A DNA stretch of 64,000 nt, from NCBI GenBank assembly GCA_963575745.1, contig CAUYUJ010000704.1, positions 17,501 to 81,500 on the forward strand, in the 5' to 3' direction. The notes under the pieces were generated by a model. It saw only the letters and a program-made list of their open reading frames with translations. It was not told the origin of the DNA and searched no databases. Every line of letters starts with the position of its first letter. Within the stretch, counting starts at the first letter, position 1. Shown here piece after piece: positions 9,806-21,554 of this stretch. Origin of the DNA: Prorocentrum cordatum. Its lineage: Eukaryota; Sar; Dinophyceae; Prorocentrales; Prorocentraceae. The position numbers and the translations under genes are program-made.

Positions 9806-11315
9806 CTCCACCGTGTGCGGTTTCTTTAACAGAGGGCCTTTCGAAAGCCGTACGCGCGGAAGGCGGGTGGAGCTCAACGTGCGGCTCTCGCCCGGGAAGC
9901 CTCCAGCAACCCGGGTGGAGCTCGAGCGCAGGCCGCTGCCAAGGCACCGCCGGACGGCCTCGTAGGCGCTCTGCCTTCTGGGCCCGCACGGCGCCCGTAT
10001 GTCATCGGCCTCCACCCCGACCCCCAGCTTCACGTCGGGCGCGTCCCCCTACGGGCGGATCTTTGAGGACAAGTGACAAATACGCAACGCATGCCCCCCA
10101 AAGTGCTCCAAAACGGTCGAACAATCGTCCCCAGATCATGTTTGGACTATTCTCGACTCTTCCCCCTGTGGAGGGACAGGCGCGACTTCACCCGAGCTTC
10201 GCCGTCGCCATCGACAGCAGGCGCCACTTCTTGGGGTGCTTCGTCGCGCGCTTGTCCGGCGGGGTGTGGTGGGGGGCCTGCGCTCCGCTCTCGTCGTTGG
10301 GAGTGGACTCTCTGGAGCCGCGAGGAATGGAACTGCACAGGTCCACCAGAACGGCCAGGACGAGGAGCACGATCTCATCGAGGAGATGCTGGCCAGATTC
10401 ACGGAGGCCGTCGTGCTCGGCACGCAAGTCATGGAGTTCTGGGGCCACGCAACGCGGGATCGTGGCCACTGCTTCCAGTGCCGCCTCGGAGAAGGCGTTC
10501 CTGCAGGGCTCCAGGAGGCGGTGTAGGAATCATGACCAAGCTGTGGGAGAATACCAGAGGCGACGAGGACCTCAGGTCAGCTGTTGCGAACAAGCGCGAG
10601 CGTAACCTCCAGGGGCGCATCAAGCGCGTGGAGGAGTAAGCGCGTGCTCGCGTGAGCAAAAGCCTCTGCACAATGCGGTGCGTACTGCTGTGGCTGGTTA
10701 CTGGCAGACTTAGCGCATTCGCATCTCCGTGTTCTTGGTCTTTGGGAGGGGACCAGAGTTAGTGTCGTCTCCCAGCAGGTGAAGCACCATCCTTTTTCCA
10801 CGTGCAACTGACCGCGCGCTGACGATGTGGTGGATTTCGGAAACCCTGAACCCAAAAGCTTGTTCATCTCTTGTGGGCGAATCTTTTACTTCCGCCGCCT
10901 TCCGCCAACCTTCCGCCGCCTTCCACCAGCGGAGGCGGCCTCGTTTTACATCCGTCGACCTTCCGCCGCGGAAGAGCTGGCAACTCCTTCGATCCTCGAA
11001 TGCGAAGCCCTTCCTGGAGTGCCTCATGCACATAATCGCCCGCCCGGCTGCTTCAAATGGTGTCGCTTCGCATGTCTCTGCGATCTGGCTATGGGGCGCG
11101 TCTCTGCACGGTGTCTTACCCCTCTGCCCCTCTCTCTGGTGAGCGCGGCCGTCTGCAGCCTGCATGTTGGGCCAGTGCTGGTGGTGGAGCGCCCGTGCCC
11201 CGCCGGCAACGCCAAGCGGACACCAACACGGATAGCCTAAGACGGGGGAGAGCGGCGAAGGAGGGAACGAGCGCGGAACTGAGCAGCATGGACAGGCCTC
11301 AACGTCTCTGGCCCT
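9806..11315. other. GC-rich stretch without a supported gene
   Basis: Open frames exist on both strands (for example plus 10,073-10,639, 188 codons). None has a recognisable domain, and several frames overlap with similar length. A small tandem of the words ccgccttccgcc occurs at 10,890-10,970. I cannot assign function. Confidence 0.4.
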
Positions 11316-11365
11316 TCCTCCTCCTCCTCCTCCTCCTCCTCCTCCTCCTCCTCCTCCTCCTCCCC
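11316..11365. repeat. (CTC)n microsatellite
   Basis: Uninterrupted CTC triplets on the plus strand, just left of a composite-repeat border fragment. Confidence 0.9.
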
Positions 11366-11394
11366 TTCGCATTCCTGGTCACGCGCTGGATGGA

Positions 11395-11565
11395 TGCAAA
11401 ACAATTCCTTTCCAAAATAAGGCTTTCGCCTGACTGGCAGGCCGGAATGGAGCTCGTCTTTCAAGGGGGCGCCTCTTGTCGCGAAAAGGGAGGCTGGTAG
11501 GAAGTGGTGAGGGTCCTGGGACGGGATGGTGTATTGCAACATCGCTGATGCATCTTGGGTTTACT
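11395..11565 (+). repeat. Composite repeat, right-border fragment (copy D)
   Basis: Ends with CAACATCGCTGATGCATCTT followed by GGGTTTAC and then a CTC tract. The same ending is found at 19,700, 34,730, 37,230 and, reversed, at 15,790. It contains GCTCGTCTTTCAAGGGGGC, shared with 18,520-18,541. Confidence 0.72.
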
Positions 11566-12380
11566 CTGTTCCTTCCTCCACCCCCATCCTCGCCCTCCTC
11601 CCCCTCCTCTCCCCTCTTTTTCTTCTTCTTCTTCCTCCTTCTCCTCCTCGTCCTTCTCCTCCCTCTCCCCCTCTTTCTCCTCCTCCTCCTCCTTCTCCTC
11701 CTCCTCCACCTCCTCCTCCTCCTCCTCCTCCTTCCCCCCCCTCCTCCTCCTCCTCCTCCTCTCCTCCTCCTCCTCCTCCTCCTCCTCCTCCTCCTCCTCA
11801 TCCACCTCCTCCCCCTCCTCCTCCTCCTCCTCCTCCTCCTCCTCCTCCTCCTCCACCCTCGAAGTGGCCCCCCTCGTCGTCCTTTTCCTCCCCGCCACCC
11901 CTCAAAATTGCCCCCCCGCCCCCGCCCGCACCCCCAGAAGGACCTCTCTCGGAGCGCGCTCTGAAAAGGCAGCCATCACCCAGAAGTCCAGGAGGCGCGG
12001 ACGTGGAGACGGAGACGGGTGCGCCTCCTCGCACACCTGCGAGGCCCTCGCCCTCTGCCTCCTCCGCCCCCGCGCGCTCCCCCTCGCTCCTCCTCCTCGC
12101 TCTCCCCCTCCTCCCCCTCCTCTTCCCCCTCCTCCTCCTCTCCTCCCTCCTCCTCCTCCTCCTCCTCCTCCTCCTCCTGCTCCTCCTCCTGCCCCCTCCC
12201 CTCCTCCTCCCCCTCCTCCTCCCCCTCCACCCTCATCCCCCTCCTCCCCTTCCCACCTTCTCCTCCTCGTCTCGTCCTCGTCCTCCTCCTCCACCTCCTC
12301 CTCCTCCTCCTCCTCCTCCTCCTCCTCCTCCTCTTGCTTCTCATTCTCCTCCTGCTCCTCCTCCCCCCTTTTCCACCCTG
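11566..12380. repeat. Two long (CTC)n tracts separated by a GC-rich spacer
   Basis: Pyrimidine triplet runs at about 11,570-11,855 and 12,075-12,375, with unique sequence at 11,856-12,074. All plus-strand frames stay open here (poly-Ser, poly-Pro, poly-Leu), which is a property of the repeat and not a sign of a gene. Confidence 0.92.
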
Positions 12381-13155
12381 GCACTCGAGCTGGTCCTCAA
12401 CCCGGTCGCACGGGAGAGCCCCGGGCTTTGGGTTTGGGTCCCTGTCAGACCACGCCGCTGCAGGAGAGTGAAGCCGGCGGAAGAGGGGGGAGGGAGCCAG
12501 GAGAGAAGCGGGAGGCGGAAAAGACGGACGCACGGCCAGGGGCCCTGCGCTACCGGCACCCCCCGCTAGGCGCGCATGCGCCCACCAGAGGCAGGGAGCG
12601 GGGAAGGAGAGGGGAGGGAGAGGGGAGAGGAGAGGGGAGGGGAGGGAGATGGGAGGGAAGGGCGGCCCCGCGCGCCCGGCCCTCTTCGCCAGCCGCGGAC
12701 AGGGTGCCCTGTGTTTTTTGGGGCTTCGATGGTTTTGCGATGGACAGCGCGACTTTCCCACACCAAAAAAACGATGGACGCCCTGGGGTCTCAGGGTTGG
12801 GTTTTTGTCGTGGGACGTTTCTTGTGGTCGGGCCCGTGCCGCAGAGGCCATCACTTCCCTTTGCGCAGGCGGCCTGGGCGGGGCGGCGTGGCCTGGGCCC
12901 CATTTGCCGAAATTTACCCCGCTGGATGGGGATATGGGCCGTTCCCTTCGGGTTCCGAGGGGTGAAATTTCCAACTGGGGGCGTAATCTGGTGGGGGCCT
13001 CGAAGGGGATGGGGATGGGGAGGGGGAAGGGCGTCGGTGAAGCGACGCTGAGGTGTGGACCCGCCGCCCGGGCGTCCCTGGCTGGGGGCGCGGACCGTCT
13101 GGCAGCGCCTCCCCAGAGTGCGCTCCGCTGGCCCCCCATCGCCGCCGCGCCAGGC
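12381..13155. other. GC-rich spacer, no supported gene
   Basis: Contains a gggagaggggag purine run at 12,600-12,660 and a unique stretch at 12,700-13,060. No family recognised. Confidence 0.4.
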
Positions 13156-13350
13156 GTCCTTCGCCTCCTCCTCGCCCTTCTCCTCCTCCCCCTCCTCCTC
13201 CTCCTCCTCCTCCTCCTCCTCCTCCTCCTCCTCCTCCTCCTCCTCCTCCTCCTCCTCCTCCCCCTCCTCCTCCTCCTCCTCGTTGCCATTCTCCTCCTCC
13301 TCGTCCTCCTCCTCCTCCTCCGCCTCCTCCTCCGCCTCCTCCTCCTCCAG
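13156..13350. repeat. (CTC)n microsatellite
   Basis: Near-perfect CTC triplets with a few CGC and CGT variants. Confidence 0.92.
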
Positions 13351-14235
13351 AAAACCTCGGCGCTGGTGGCCTGGCTGGCGCCGGCCTGGCACTGAGCAGC
13401 CCGGCGAAGAGGAGCAGCGCCTCCCGCTCTTGCTCGGGGTCCCCGGTGTCGGCTGCGGCCGCCAATGCTTCCAGCACCGTCGGGCGCGCTGCGTGACGGA
13501 CGCGCCACGGAACCGATCCGGCTCTTGAGAGCAAAGGTAGGCGTGCCGATGCGGAGAACCGCTGGCCATGGGAGGCGCTGCCATGTCCCCGCTGCGGGAG
13601 CACATCGTTGTCCCAGTCCTCGTGAACCGACGGCGGCAGCGGGTCGTTTGCCTCTCCCCCCCGCGGCTGCCACTGCGATCGTGGCGCTGGCGACCGAACC
13701 GAAGCAGCTCGCGCTGCCTGCATGTGTTCTACCGTAGCATTCCCACTCACTGATCGACTAATTACCAGCGTTTTGTCTAAAGGGAGCGGCACATGAGACG
13801 CATTTCCACCTCCCTCGATCCAGGCTGCCCCACGCAGCCAGGCGCCGATCCTCGCTCTCGAAGGGGATATTCAGCACCCTTTGCATGACATCCGGCGGGA
13901 GGAAGTCGGCTGCAGGCCGACCGCCCAACGTCGCTCCTGTCGACGCCGAACCCGGCGACTGCCCCCGTCCTCGACCCCCTGTGGCACCCTTCCCGGATCG
14001 GCGGCCATGATGACGGGGGCCAGAACGCGTACGGCAAGCGAGCGAATAACTGCAGATAAGAAAGCGGGGATAATATCAATATCCGATGCAATGACTGGTG
14101 CGGCGGGGCGGAAGGCTCGGTATGCGGCTACCAGCGTCGACGGGGCGACACACGACAGACACGTGGAGCTCCCTTCTCCCCCTCCTCGTCGCCTCACCAC
14201 CTCCTCCACTTTCGGGGATCTGCTGACCCGGGACA
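13351..14235. other. Unassigned GC-rich sequence
   Basis: No supported gene, RNA or repeat. Short frames on both strands have no recognisable motif. Confidence 0.35.
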
Positions 14236-14405
14236 ATCCAGACCCGGGCCAGTCAGGCCTTGCAGGATCCTGCAGGATCCTGCACCCAAGCCCAGGTCAA
14301 TGCGACCCTGGCCCCGCAAGATCCTGCAGGATCCTTCAGGATCCTGCACCCAAGCCCGGGTGAATGCGACCCTGGCCCTGCAGGATCCTGCAAGATCGGG
14401 CGCTC
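14236..14405. repeat. Tandem repeat (~75 bp) carrying TGCAGGATCCTGCA palindromes
   Basis: Units contain CCAAGCCC[AG]GGT.AATGCGACC and clusters of GGATCCTGCAGGATCC. The 14-base TGCAGGATCCTGCA is a perfect palindrome. Two full units and a partial one are visible. Confidence 0.75.
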
Positions 14406-14894
14406 TGGCTGATCCCCGTTTGCATTGACTCCCGTCTCTTGAGCCTCGACCCTCCCCCTGTCCCCTCTCCGCCGGGCCCGCCTCCCCGAACACGGGTGCG
14501 GTCTTCGCCATCGCGTCCGCCCTGGACCCCCGCGGCCACCTGTCGGCGACTCAATAGGTGTGGTTTACAAAAAGTGTGGTTTGCAACCGGCACCCTGGGG
14601 AACATCCTCGGGGGCACCCTGGGGGGCGCGCGGGGACGACAGACTTCCCCCGCGCCCCGAGGCGGCCCGACGAGGACAGTGTCGTGCCCCCCAGGCCCCA
14701 ACGGCGCCGATCGCAAACCACACCCTGGCGTAACCGTACCCTTTGTAGTCGCTGAACCTGCCCCGCGGCCCGGACGAGGGCCTCGCCGGCGCACCCGGCC
14801 CGCCGCGCGGGCCAGACGACGGCCTCGCCATCACATCCTCCGCGGGCGTGTGGGGTGTGGGGGGGGGGCAGGGAGACAGGGCGGAGGAGGGCGA
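14406..14894. other. Unassigned GC-rich sequence
   Basis: Unique-looking sequence between the 75-bp tandem repeat and the GAG/GAT block. It contains no supported gene. Confidence 0.35.
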
Positions 14895-15043
14895 CTGGAG
14901 GGAGGGAGGAGGAGGAGGAGGAGGAGAAGGAGGAGGAGAAGGAGGAGAACGAGAAGCAGGATGATGATGATGATGATGATGATGATGCTGATGATGATGC
15001 TGATGCTGATAATGATAATGATGATGCTGATGATGATGATGAC

Positions 15044-15084
<41 letters not shown>

Positions 15085-15269
15085 CGATGATGATGATGAG
15101 ATGATGATGATGATGATGAGGAGGAGGAGGAGGAGGAGGTGGAGGAGGAGGAGGAGGGAGGGAGGAGGAGAGGAGAGGAGGAGGGGAGGAGGCAAGGAGG
15201 AGGAGCACGAGAGGAGGAGAAGGAGGAGGAGAAGGAGGAGAACGAGAGCAGAAGGATGATGATGATGGA

Positions 15270-15303
<34 letters not shown>

Positions 15304-15328
15304 GGATGATGATGCTGATAATGTGAAG

Positions 15329-15365
<37 letters not shown>

Positions 15366-15775
15366 CGATGACGATGAACTGAAGATGATAATGATGATGA
15401 TGATGAAAGAATGATGATGATGATGATTGATGATGATGACTGATGACGATGACGATGACGATGATGATGATGATGATGCTGATGATGAGATGATGATGAT
15501 GAATGATGAGATGATGATGATGAGATGAGAGGAGAGGAGGGAGGAGGAGGAGGGAGGGGGGAGGAGGAGAGTAGGAGGAGGAGGCTAGGGAGGAGGAGGA
15601 TGATGGAGGGGAGAGGGGAGGAGGACGGGAGGAGGGGGAGGAGGAGGAGGTGGAGGGAGGAGAGGGGGGGGGGGGAGGAGGGGGAGGAGGGGGAGGTGGA
15701 GGAGGAGGAGGAGGAGGAGAGGAGGAGGAGGGGGGGAGGAGGAGAGGAGGGATGATGAAAAGGAGGGAGAGGAGG
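14895..15775. repeat. Alternating (GAG)n and (GAT)n microsatellite block
   Basis: Order: GAG about 14,895-14,958, GAT to 15,117, GAG to 15,250, GAT to 15,530, GAG to 15,775. The GAT parts include GCT and GAC variants. Confidence 0.92.
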
Positions 15776-16735
15776 ACCAACGTAAACCTAATACCCATCA
15801 GCGATGTTGGAATAACCCTCCCTTCCAATTCTCTCTTTTCGTAGGCTACATACAGCAATTCTTTTCCACTGAAAAGAAATGCCACGTTGGAGGACAGCCG
15901 AGTGATTCTTCAAAGGTGTCAAAACATTATTCTCAGGACTTCAACGCCAAGAATCAACCTGACCGTTGCGTCTTGACCATCCTGAATTGTGCCAGAACGC
16001 CCTTCCTGGGTGTTACACTATGAATCAACGTCACTGTTGCGATTGCCTTCCTGGGACTTCAACACCAACGAATCAACGTCACATCAACGTCACTAAGTCA
16101 CGTTCCTGGGACTTCAACACTATGAATCGTAAATCGTTCCAGAAGCACCGATTCTGGTATCTTGACCATGAGACTTGGTGAAACTCTTACGCCATTTGTA
16201 ACGAACGTGTGCGGCGCTGACGCGAGAACACCATAAAAAGAGGAACCGCTCTCAATCCGTGAAGCGCTGGCAACTGTAGCAAAACGAATGTGCGCGGCGC
16301 TTAGGCGAGACCACCATTTTGACTACCACCCGCCCTCAATCCGTGAAGCTCTTGCAACTATCTGAAGAACCAATGTGCGCGGCGCGAGGGCGAGAACACC
16401 ATTTTCAATACAACCGACCCTCAAATTGTGAAGCTCTTGTTTTTTTGGAAAAGAATATGCGCGGCGCTAAGACGAGAACAACATTCTGAAAACCACCGGC
16501 CCTCAATCCGTGAAGATGTTGCAATTAGTTGAAGCGGATGTGCGCGGCGCTGCAGCGAAAACCACATATGGAAAACCACCTGCCCTCCATGTGTGAAGCT
16601 GTTGCCAGTTTGAAAATTTCAGGCTCCTAAGCGGCAAGGAAATCTCAAGCGAAACGCTCGGCCCACCCTTCCGACTGGCCTCGGGGTGCGACAGGGAGGA
16701 ATTATTCAGGAAAAGGAATTGAGGAAGAGGAGGAG
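15776..16735 (-). repeat. Composite repeat, full copy A
   Basis: Reverse-strand copy. The right border (complement of ..CAACATCGCTGATGGGTATT) is at 15,780-15,830. Diverged second-type monomers with AATCAACGTCAC and TTCCTGGGACTTCAACAC are at 15,960-16,160. Five ~83-bp monomers are marked by GCGGCGCT..GGCGAGA at about 16,210, 16,293, 16,378, 16,460 and 16,542. The left border, with the complement of CTGTCGCACCCCGAGGCCA, is at 16,675-16,700. GAG tracts flank both ends. Confidence 0.8.
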
Positions 16736-17092
16736 GACGCGGAGGAGGAGGAGGAGGAGGGAGGAGCGCCAGTACCTTCGAAGAGTTCGCGGGGAGCAAG
16801 GAGGATGAGGGAGGATCAGGAGGAGGAGGAGGAGGAGAAGGAGGAGGAGCAGGACGAGGAGGAGGAGGAGGACGAGGAGGAGGAGGACGAGGAGGAGGAG
16901 GACGAGGACCATCGCATGCTAATGAGGGAGGCTAGGGTTGGGCCGACCCGACCGTAACCGAAACCTAGGGATTACATCCGCTCTCCTCTTACGCTGGCTT
17001 TCTTCCCTACGTCGCCCCTCCTTCCTTGAGGAGCAGGAGGAGGAGGAGGAGGAGGAGGAGGAGGAGGAGGAGGAGGAGGAGGAGGAGGAGCC
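16736..17092. repeat. (GAG)n tracts
   Basis: GAG-rich runs at about 16,736-16,765, 16,815-16,912 and 17,025-17,092 with short unique spacers. Confidence 0.88.
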
Positions 17093-17345
17093 TCTAAGGT
17101 TTCGAAACGTCTCCTCGAGACGGTGGCTGCTCACGCGCGTCGATTGTGTGGAGTGAGGAAGTAGGAGGGAGTGATGGGGGAGGAGGTAGGGCGAAGGGAA
17201 GGATCATGAGGGATGGTGAGGTGCAGTTGAGGGAAGGATCATATCCATGAGGAGTTTGAGAAGGAGAGAGAGAGAGAGAGAGTGTGTGTGCTTGTGTGTA
17301 TTATTTGGTACATTGTAAATGCATCTACGCATAGAAGGCCACCTG
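17093..17345. repeat. Unique spacer with short GA/GT dinucleotide run
   Basis: Only a GAGAGA..GTGTGTG run at 17,262-17,299 stands out. Confidence 0.6.
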
Positions 17346-17349
17346 GGCT

Positions 17350-17900
17350 GTCAGAAACCCGACCCGCCACCGTAGTTGGGTTGTGGGCCAGGGCGCTCTT
17401 GGATGTCGTTGGGGTCACTTGGGGAAGCTCTGGGGGATCTCTTGGAGGCACAGAGAGGCCGCTTGGAGCCTATCGGGGGCCGGATGAAAGCCTCGTGGGG
17501 TCTCTCGTGGGTCTCTTGGGCGATCCTTGGGGGCTTCTTAACACTGTCTGGCGGTTTCTGGGGGGCCTCTTGGAACCTCTGGGGGCAGGGAGCTGGCGGT
17601 TTCAGGGGGCCTCTCAGGGCCTGGTGGGGCCCACTTCGGGCCCTCTTGGGCCGTCGTGGGCGCCGCCTGGGAGCCTTTTCGGCCTCTTGGTGCGTCTTCG
17701 ACGCCGAAAAACATAGACAAAACGAATGTGCTGACAATGCGTTGACCGTTCGCAATATGAAGATTGGGGCTCTCCGGGCCGTCTCGAAGCCATCTTGGCG
17801 CGCTCGTGGGCCGTCTCGGAGGCCTCTTGACCACTCTTCGGTGCCTCGTAGGGCCCTCTGTGGCCGCATCGGAAGTACACTAGGCCGTCTTGGAGCCATG
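17350..17900 (+). repeat. Degenerate GGGCCTCTTGG minisatellite
   Basis: Words such as GGGCCTCTTGG, GGGGGATC.CTTGG and GGGCCGTC recur every 12-30 bases. The complement of the same word (CCCCAAGAGGCCC) builds the array at 27,280-27,720, so the two sites carry one family in opposite orientation. Confidence 0.68.
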
Positions 17901-17919
17901 TGACGCCGTCCAAAGGCCC

Positions 17920-18070
17920 CCCCCCGGGGGGGGGGTAACACGGGCGTAATGCGGCAGCAGCAGCAGCCTCCTCTCCCCCCTCCCCTCCTCCCTCCCCCTC
18001 CTCCCCTCCCCACTCCCTCTCATTCCTCCTCCTGCCTTCTCCTCCCTGCCTCCTTCCCCCTCCTTCACAC
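17920..18070. repeat. CCC/GGG palindrome and pyrimidine-rich tract
   Basis: A CCCCCCCCGGGGGGGG palindrome at about 17,919-17,936 is followed by a CTC/CCC-rich run. Confidence 0.7.
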
Positions 18071-18099
18071 ATGGGTTAAATGTTTCCGGCAGCTGCACA

Positions 18100-18625
18100 C
18101 ATTGACGGAGTGGTGGCTTTCAAACTGTGAATCTCCAAGCAGAACCGCGCGCATTCGTCTTACACCTGTCCGACGACTGCTTCACGGATGGAGGAGGCTA
18201 GCTGTTCTAAAGTGATCGCCTGGCACTTCTTCAGATGTGATGACACCGAACTTCAGATCGTGCAGCAGGTCAAAGGATGGAGGGCGTACGCTCTTCAAAC
18301 ATATCGCTTGGTACTTCCTCCAGTTCGTTCTGCGGCCCGAAATCTCCTAAACGCCCAACGTTTGCACCAGTGAAGGGCGGTCGCTTTTCAAACCTGAGAT
18401 CTTGCCTGGCTCTTCCGCACGCTTTACGAACTAGCATGATGATGTGTGGCCATGATTGCGCTGATGGGCGGCGGCTTTTTTTCATACGGGGCTTTCGCTC
18501 ACATGGCAGCCATATAAGACGCTCGTCTTTCAAGGGGGCTCCCAGCGCAGCCTTTGACAAAGGGGGTTCTGGAAAGGGGGTTTGGAGCGACAAAGTGTGT
18601 TGCAGTCAAGTTGAGACATCCTGCG
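18100..18625 (+). repeat. Diverged composite-repeat monomers
   Basis: Units of about 80-90 bp carry degenerate forms of GGATGGAGGGCG..TTTTCAAA, the core word of the composite repeat. The right end has GCTCGTCTTTCAAGGGGGC, as at 11,450, and a CTC tract follows. Confidence 0.62.
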
Positions 18626-18639
18626 TGTAATCTGGCAAC

Positions 18640-18985
18640 TCCTCCCTCATCCTTGTCCTCGTCCTCCTCCTCCTCCTCCGCCTCCCTACTCCCTCCTCCC
18701 TTCTCCCTCCTCCCTCCTCTCTCCTCCATCCTCCATCCTCTACCCTCCTGGTCCTCCTCCTCCTCCTCCTCCTCCTCCTCCTCCTCTTCCTTCTCCTCCT
18801 CCTCCTGCTCCTCCTCCTCCTCGTCGTCCTCCTCGTCGTCGTCGTCCTCCTCCTCCTCCTCCTCCTCCTCCTCCTCCTCCTCCTCTCTCCTGTCCTCCAT
18901 ACTCCACCCTCCTCCTCCTCCTCCTCCTCCTCCTCCTCCTCCTGTTCCTCCTGTACCCTCCTCCTCCCCCTCCTCTTTCCTTCAT
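18640..18985. repeat. (CTC)n microsatellite
   Basis: Long CTC run with some GTC triplets, directly left of composite repeat copy B. Confidence 0.92.
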
Positions 18986-18989
18986 TCCT

Positions 18990-19745
18990 TGTCCTTATGA
19001 ATAACCTCTCCCTGTCGCACCCCGAGGCCAATTTTGAGGGCGGGTCGAGTGTTTCGCCTGCGGCTTCCTCGCCATTTATGATTCCGAAGCTTAAGAAGTG
19101 GCAGCGGTTTCAGAGATGGAGGGCGAGTGGTTTTCAGAATGTGGCTCTCGCCTTAGCGCCGAGCACATCTTTTTTGAAAATGTGCAAGACTTTCGCGGAT
19201 AGAGGGCGGGCTGTTTTCAAACTGTGGTTCTCGCGTTAGCGCCGCGCACATTCGCTTTTAAACGTGTGCAAGGGTTTCACGGATTGATGGCGGGTGGATT
19301 TGAAAATGTGGCTCTCGCCTTAATTCGTTTTAGTAAATTTCCAGAGTTTCACGGATTGAAGGCGGTTCCTTTTCAAACTGTGGCTCTCGCGGTAGCGCCG
19401 CGCACATTCATTTTGAAGAATTGGACGAGTTTCGCGGATTCCAGCGATCAACGCGCCAGAAATGGTGTTTTGGACGGATTCAAGATTATGCGGGTTGGTT
19501 CGCGGTGTTGGAATCAAAGAAATGGCGTTCTGGCACGATTCCGGATCGTCAAGACGCAGCAGTCAGGTCAATCCGTGGCGTTGAAATCCCGAGAACAATG
19601 TTTTGGTATGCTTCGGGGTCTTCAAACGGTTGTCCTCCAACGAGGCAGTTCCCTCAATGGGAATGAACCGTTGTAGGGGCCTGTGAAGAGGGAGCTTGGA
19701 GGGAGGGTAACATTCCAACATCGTTGATGACTCTTGGGTTTTTTT
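18990..19745 (+). repeat. Composite repeat, full copy B
   Basis: Left border with CTGTCGCACCCCGAGGCCA at 19,011-19,029. The first-type (~83-bp) monomers follow, marked by GGCTCTCGC.TTAGCGCCG at 19,143, 19,225, 19,310 and 19,383. The second monomer type has CAAGACGCAGCAGTCAGGT and TTGGAATC (19,440-19,620). The right border is at 19,670-19,745 (CCAACATCGTTGATGACTCT then TGGGTTTT). It is the best-preserved copy. Confidence 0.85.
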
Positions 19746-19969
19746 TCGGGGGGTTCTCAGGGGTTTTCTGAAAGAGCATCGTTTTAAATTGTGGGGCCCC
19801 AGAACCACCGAACAAAAACTAGAAGAAACCTCGAATTGTTTTTGTTTAGGTGGTCCCCCCGGAAGAACTTCCGAATAACCACCGGCCCTCCCGAGTTGGG
19901 GAGTTGTTCGATGCCATCGAAGTCACACCGGACAAACATCGAAACATTACAGACAAAAAACTAATGGGA
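19746..19969. other. Unique spacer
   Basis: No supported feature. Lower GC than its neighbours. Confidence 0.4.
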
Positions 19970-20420
19970 GGAGGTGGAAGGAGGATGAGAAGGAGGAGGA
20001 GGAAGATAATGCAGAATAGAGGAGGAGGAGGAGGAGGAGGAGGAGGAGGAGGAGGAGGAGGAGGAGGAGGAGGAGGAGGAGGAGGAGGGAGAGGAGGAGG
20101 CGGAGGAGGAGGAGGAGGAGGAGGCGGAGGAGGCGGAGGAGGTTCTTGGGGGGGGGGGGGGCGACGAACTGCCGCACCCAAAACTGCTGCCGCCAGAGGC
20201 GCCCCGCGGAGGCACGCCGCCGCCTCAGCGCAGGCCCGCCGCCTGGCGCACCTGCCGCGCCGCGTGGCCCTGGACTGCGCAGCTGACCGCGCAGTAGGCG
20301 CGCGCCAGCTCGGCCTGCTGATCGTCTTCGGTCGGGCGTGTCCCCCTACAGGCGCATCCTCCTCCTCCTCCTCCTCCTCCTCCTCCTCCTCCTCCTCGTT
20401 TTCCTCCTCTTCCATCTGCT
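19970..20420. repeat. Inverted microsatellite pair: (GAG)n, 200-bp core, (CTC)n
   Basis: GAG triplets at about 19,980-20,145 and CTC triplets at 20,347-20,398 face each other across a GC-rich core (20,146-20,344) that starts with a poly-G run. The arms are complementary, so the whole could fold back on itself. Confidence 0.82.
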
Positions 20421-20514
20421 CCCCTTCCCCCTCCCCCTGGCGACGGCGACGATCCTGGATCTCTCCTGTAGGGTGCGCTGTGGCCAGAACGTCCAGGGAA
20501 GACGCCCTACAGAC

Positions 20515-21095
20515 TCTGACCCGCGAACCTCGACCCTCAAACCACGAGCCTCGAATCTCGATCCTCGAATCTCCACCCTCGGACCCTCGAACCTCGAGCG
20601 TCGATCATCTCTCCTCCTCCCGCTCTGTTCTGATCTGCTCTGCTCCTCCTTATCCCTCCTCCCTCCTCGTCCTCCTCCGACTCCTCCTCTTCCTCGCCCA
20701 CCGTGCCTTCCGTTGTCATCCATCTCTTTCTCCTGCTCCTCGGCGACGGCGACGACCCCTGGATTTCTCTTACACGGCGCGCGCTGGCCTCGACCTCCAG
20801 GGGAACCCGGCCATGACCGCGAGGGCGCCCCCGTGGAGGGCTCAGCGACGCCAGCAGGCTCCGACCCTCGAGCCTCGATCTTCGAGCCTTGAGCCTCGAA
20901 TCTCGACCCTCGAGCCTCGACGCTCGAAGCTCGATCCTCGAGCCTCGAGCCTCGACCCTCGAACCTCGAGCCTCGAGCCTCGAACCTCGATCCTCGAACC
21001 TCGATCCTCGAACTTCGATCCTCGATCCTCGATCCTCGATCCTCGAACCTCGAACCCCGAGCCTCTAACCTCGAGCCTCGGACGACGACGACGAC
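20515..21095 (+). repeat. Degenerate CTCGA[AG]CCTCGA minisatellite in two blocks
   Basis: Six- to seven-base words of the TCGAACC/TCGAGCC/TCGATCC type fill 20,518-20,610 and 20,863-21,085, with a unique pyrimidine-rich spacer between. Confidence 0.85.
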
Positions 21096-21164
21096 GACAA
21101 CTCTCTCCTCCCCCCCGAGGGAGCGGTGGCGGCGGCTGGCGACGGCGCGGTCCTGCCCCTCCTC

Positions 21165-21360
21165 CTCCCCCTGCTCTAGCTCCAGCTCCAGCTCCTCCTC
21201 CTCCTCCTCCTCCTCCTCCTCCTTCCTCCTTCCTCCTTCCTCTTTCCTTCCTCCTCCTTCCTCTGTCCTCCTTTTCCTCCTCCTCCTCCTTCCTCCTTCC
21301 TCCTCCTCCTCCTCCTTCCTCCTCCTCCTCCTTCCTCCTCCTCCTTCCTCCTTCCTCCTA
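21165..21360. repeat. (CTC)n and (CTTCCTC)n tract
   Basis: CTC triplets grading into TTCCTCC words. Confidence 0.9.
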
Positions 21361-21554
21361 CTGCTCCCCGGGGGCGCGGCGGTGGCGGCAGCCGGCGGCA
21401 GCACGATCCTGCCCCGCCGCGCCCCGCCGCGCCGAGGAGCCGCGCGGCGCCTCCGGCGCCGCCCGACGCGCCCCGGCGGGGTCGCGCCCGGCGGGGGGGG
21501 GCGCGCGCTCCCCGCCCGGGGCGGGCGAGGCTGTGCCGCAGCGGCAGGCGGCGA
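21361..21554. other. Very GC-rich spacer
   Basis: About 190 bp of CG-rich sequence with a GGGGGGG run. No gene supported. Confidence 0.4.

Noticed and set aside
11526-13051. Very long plus-strand open frames (up to about 500 codons)
   Set aside because: They translate CTC tracts into poly-Ser, poly-Pro and poly-Leu. Triplet repeats stay open in all frames, and no domain is present in the unique parts.
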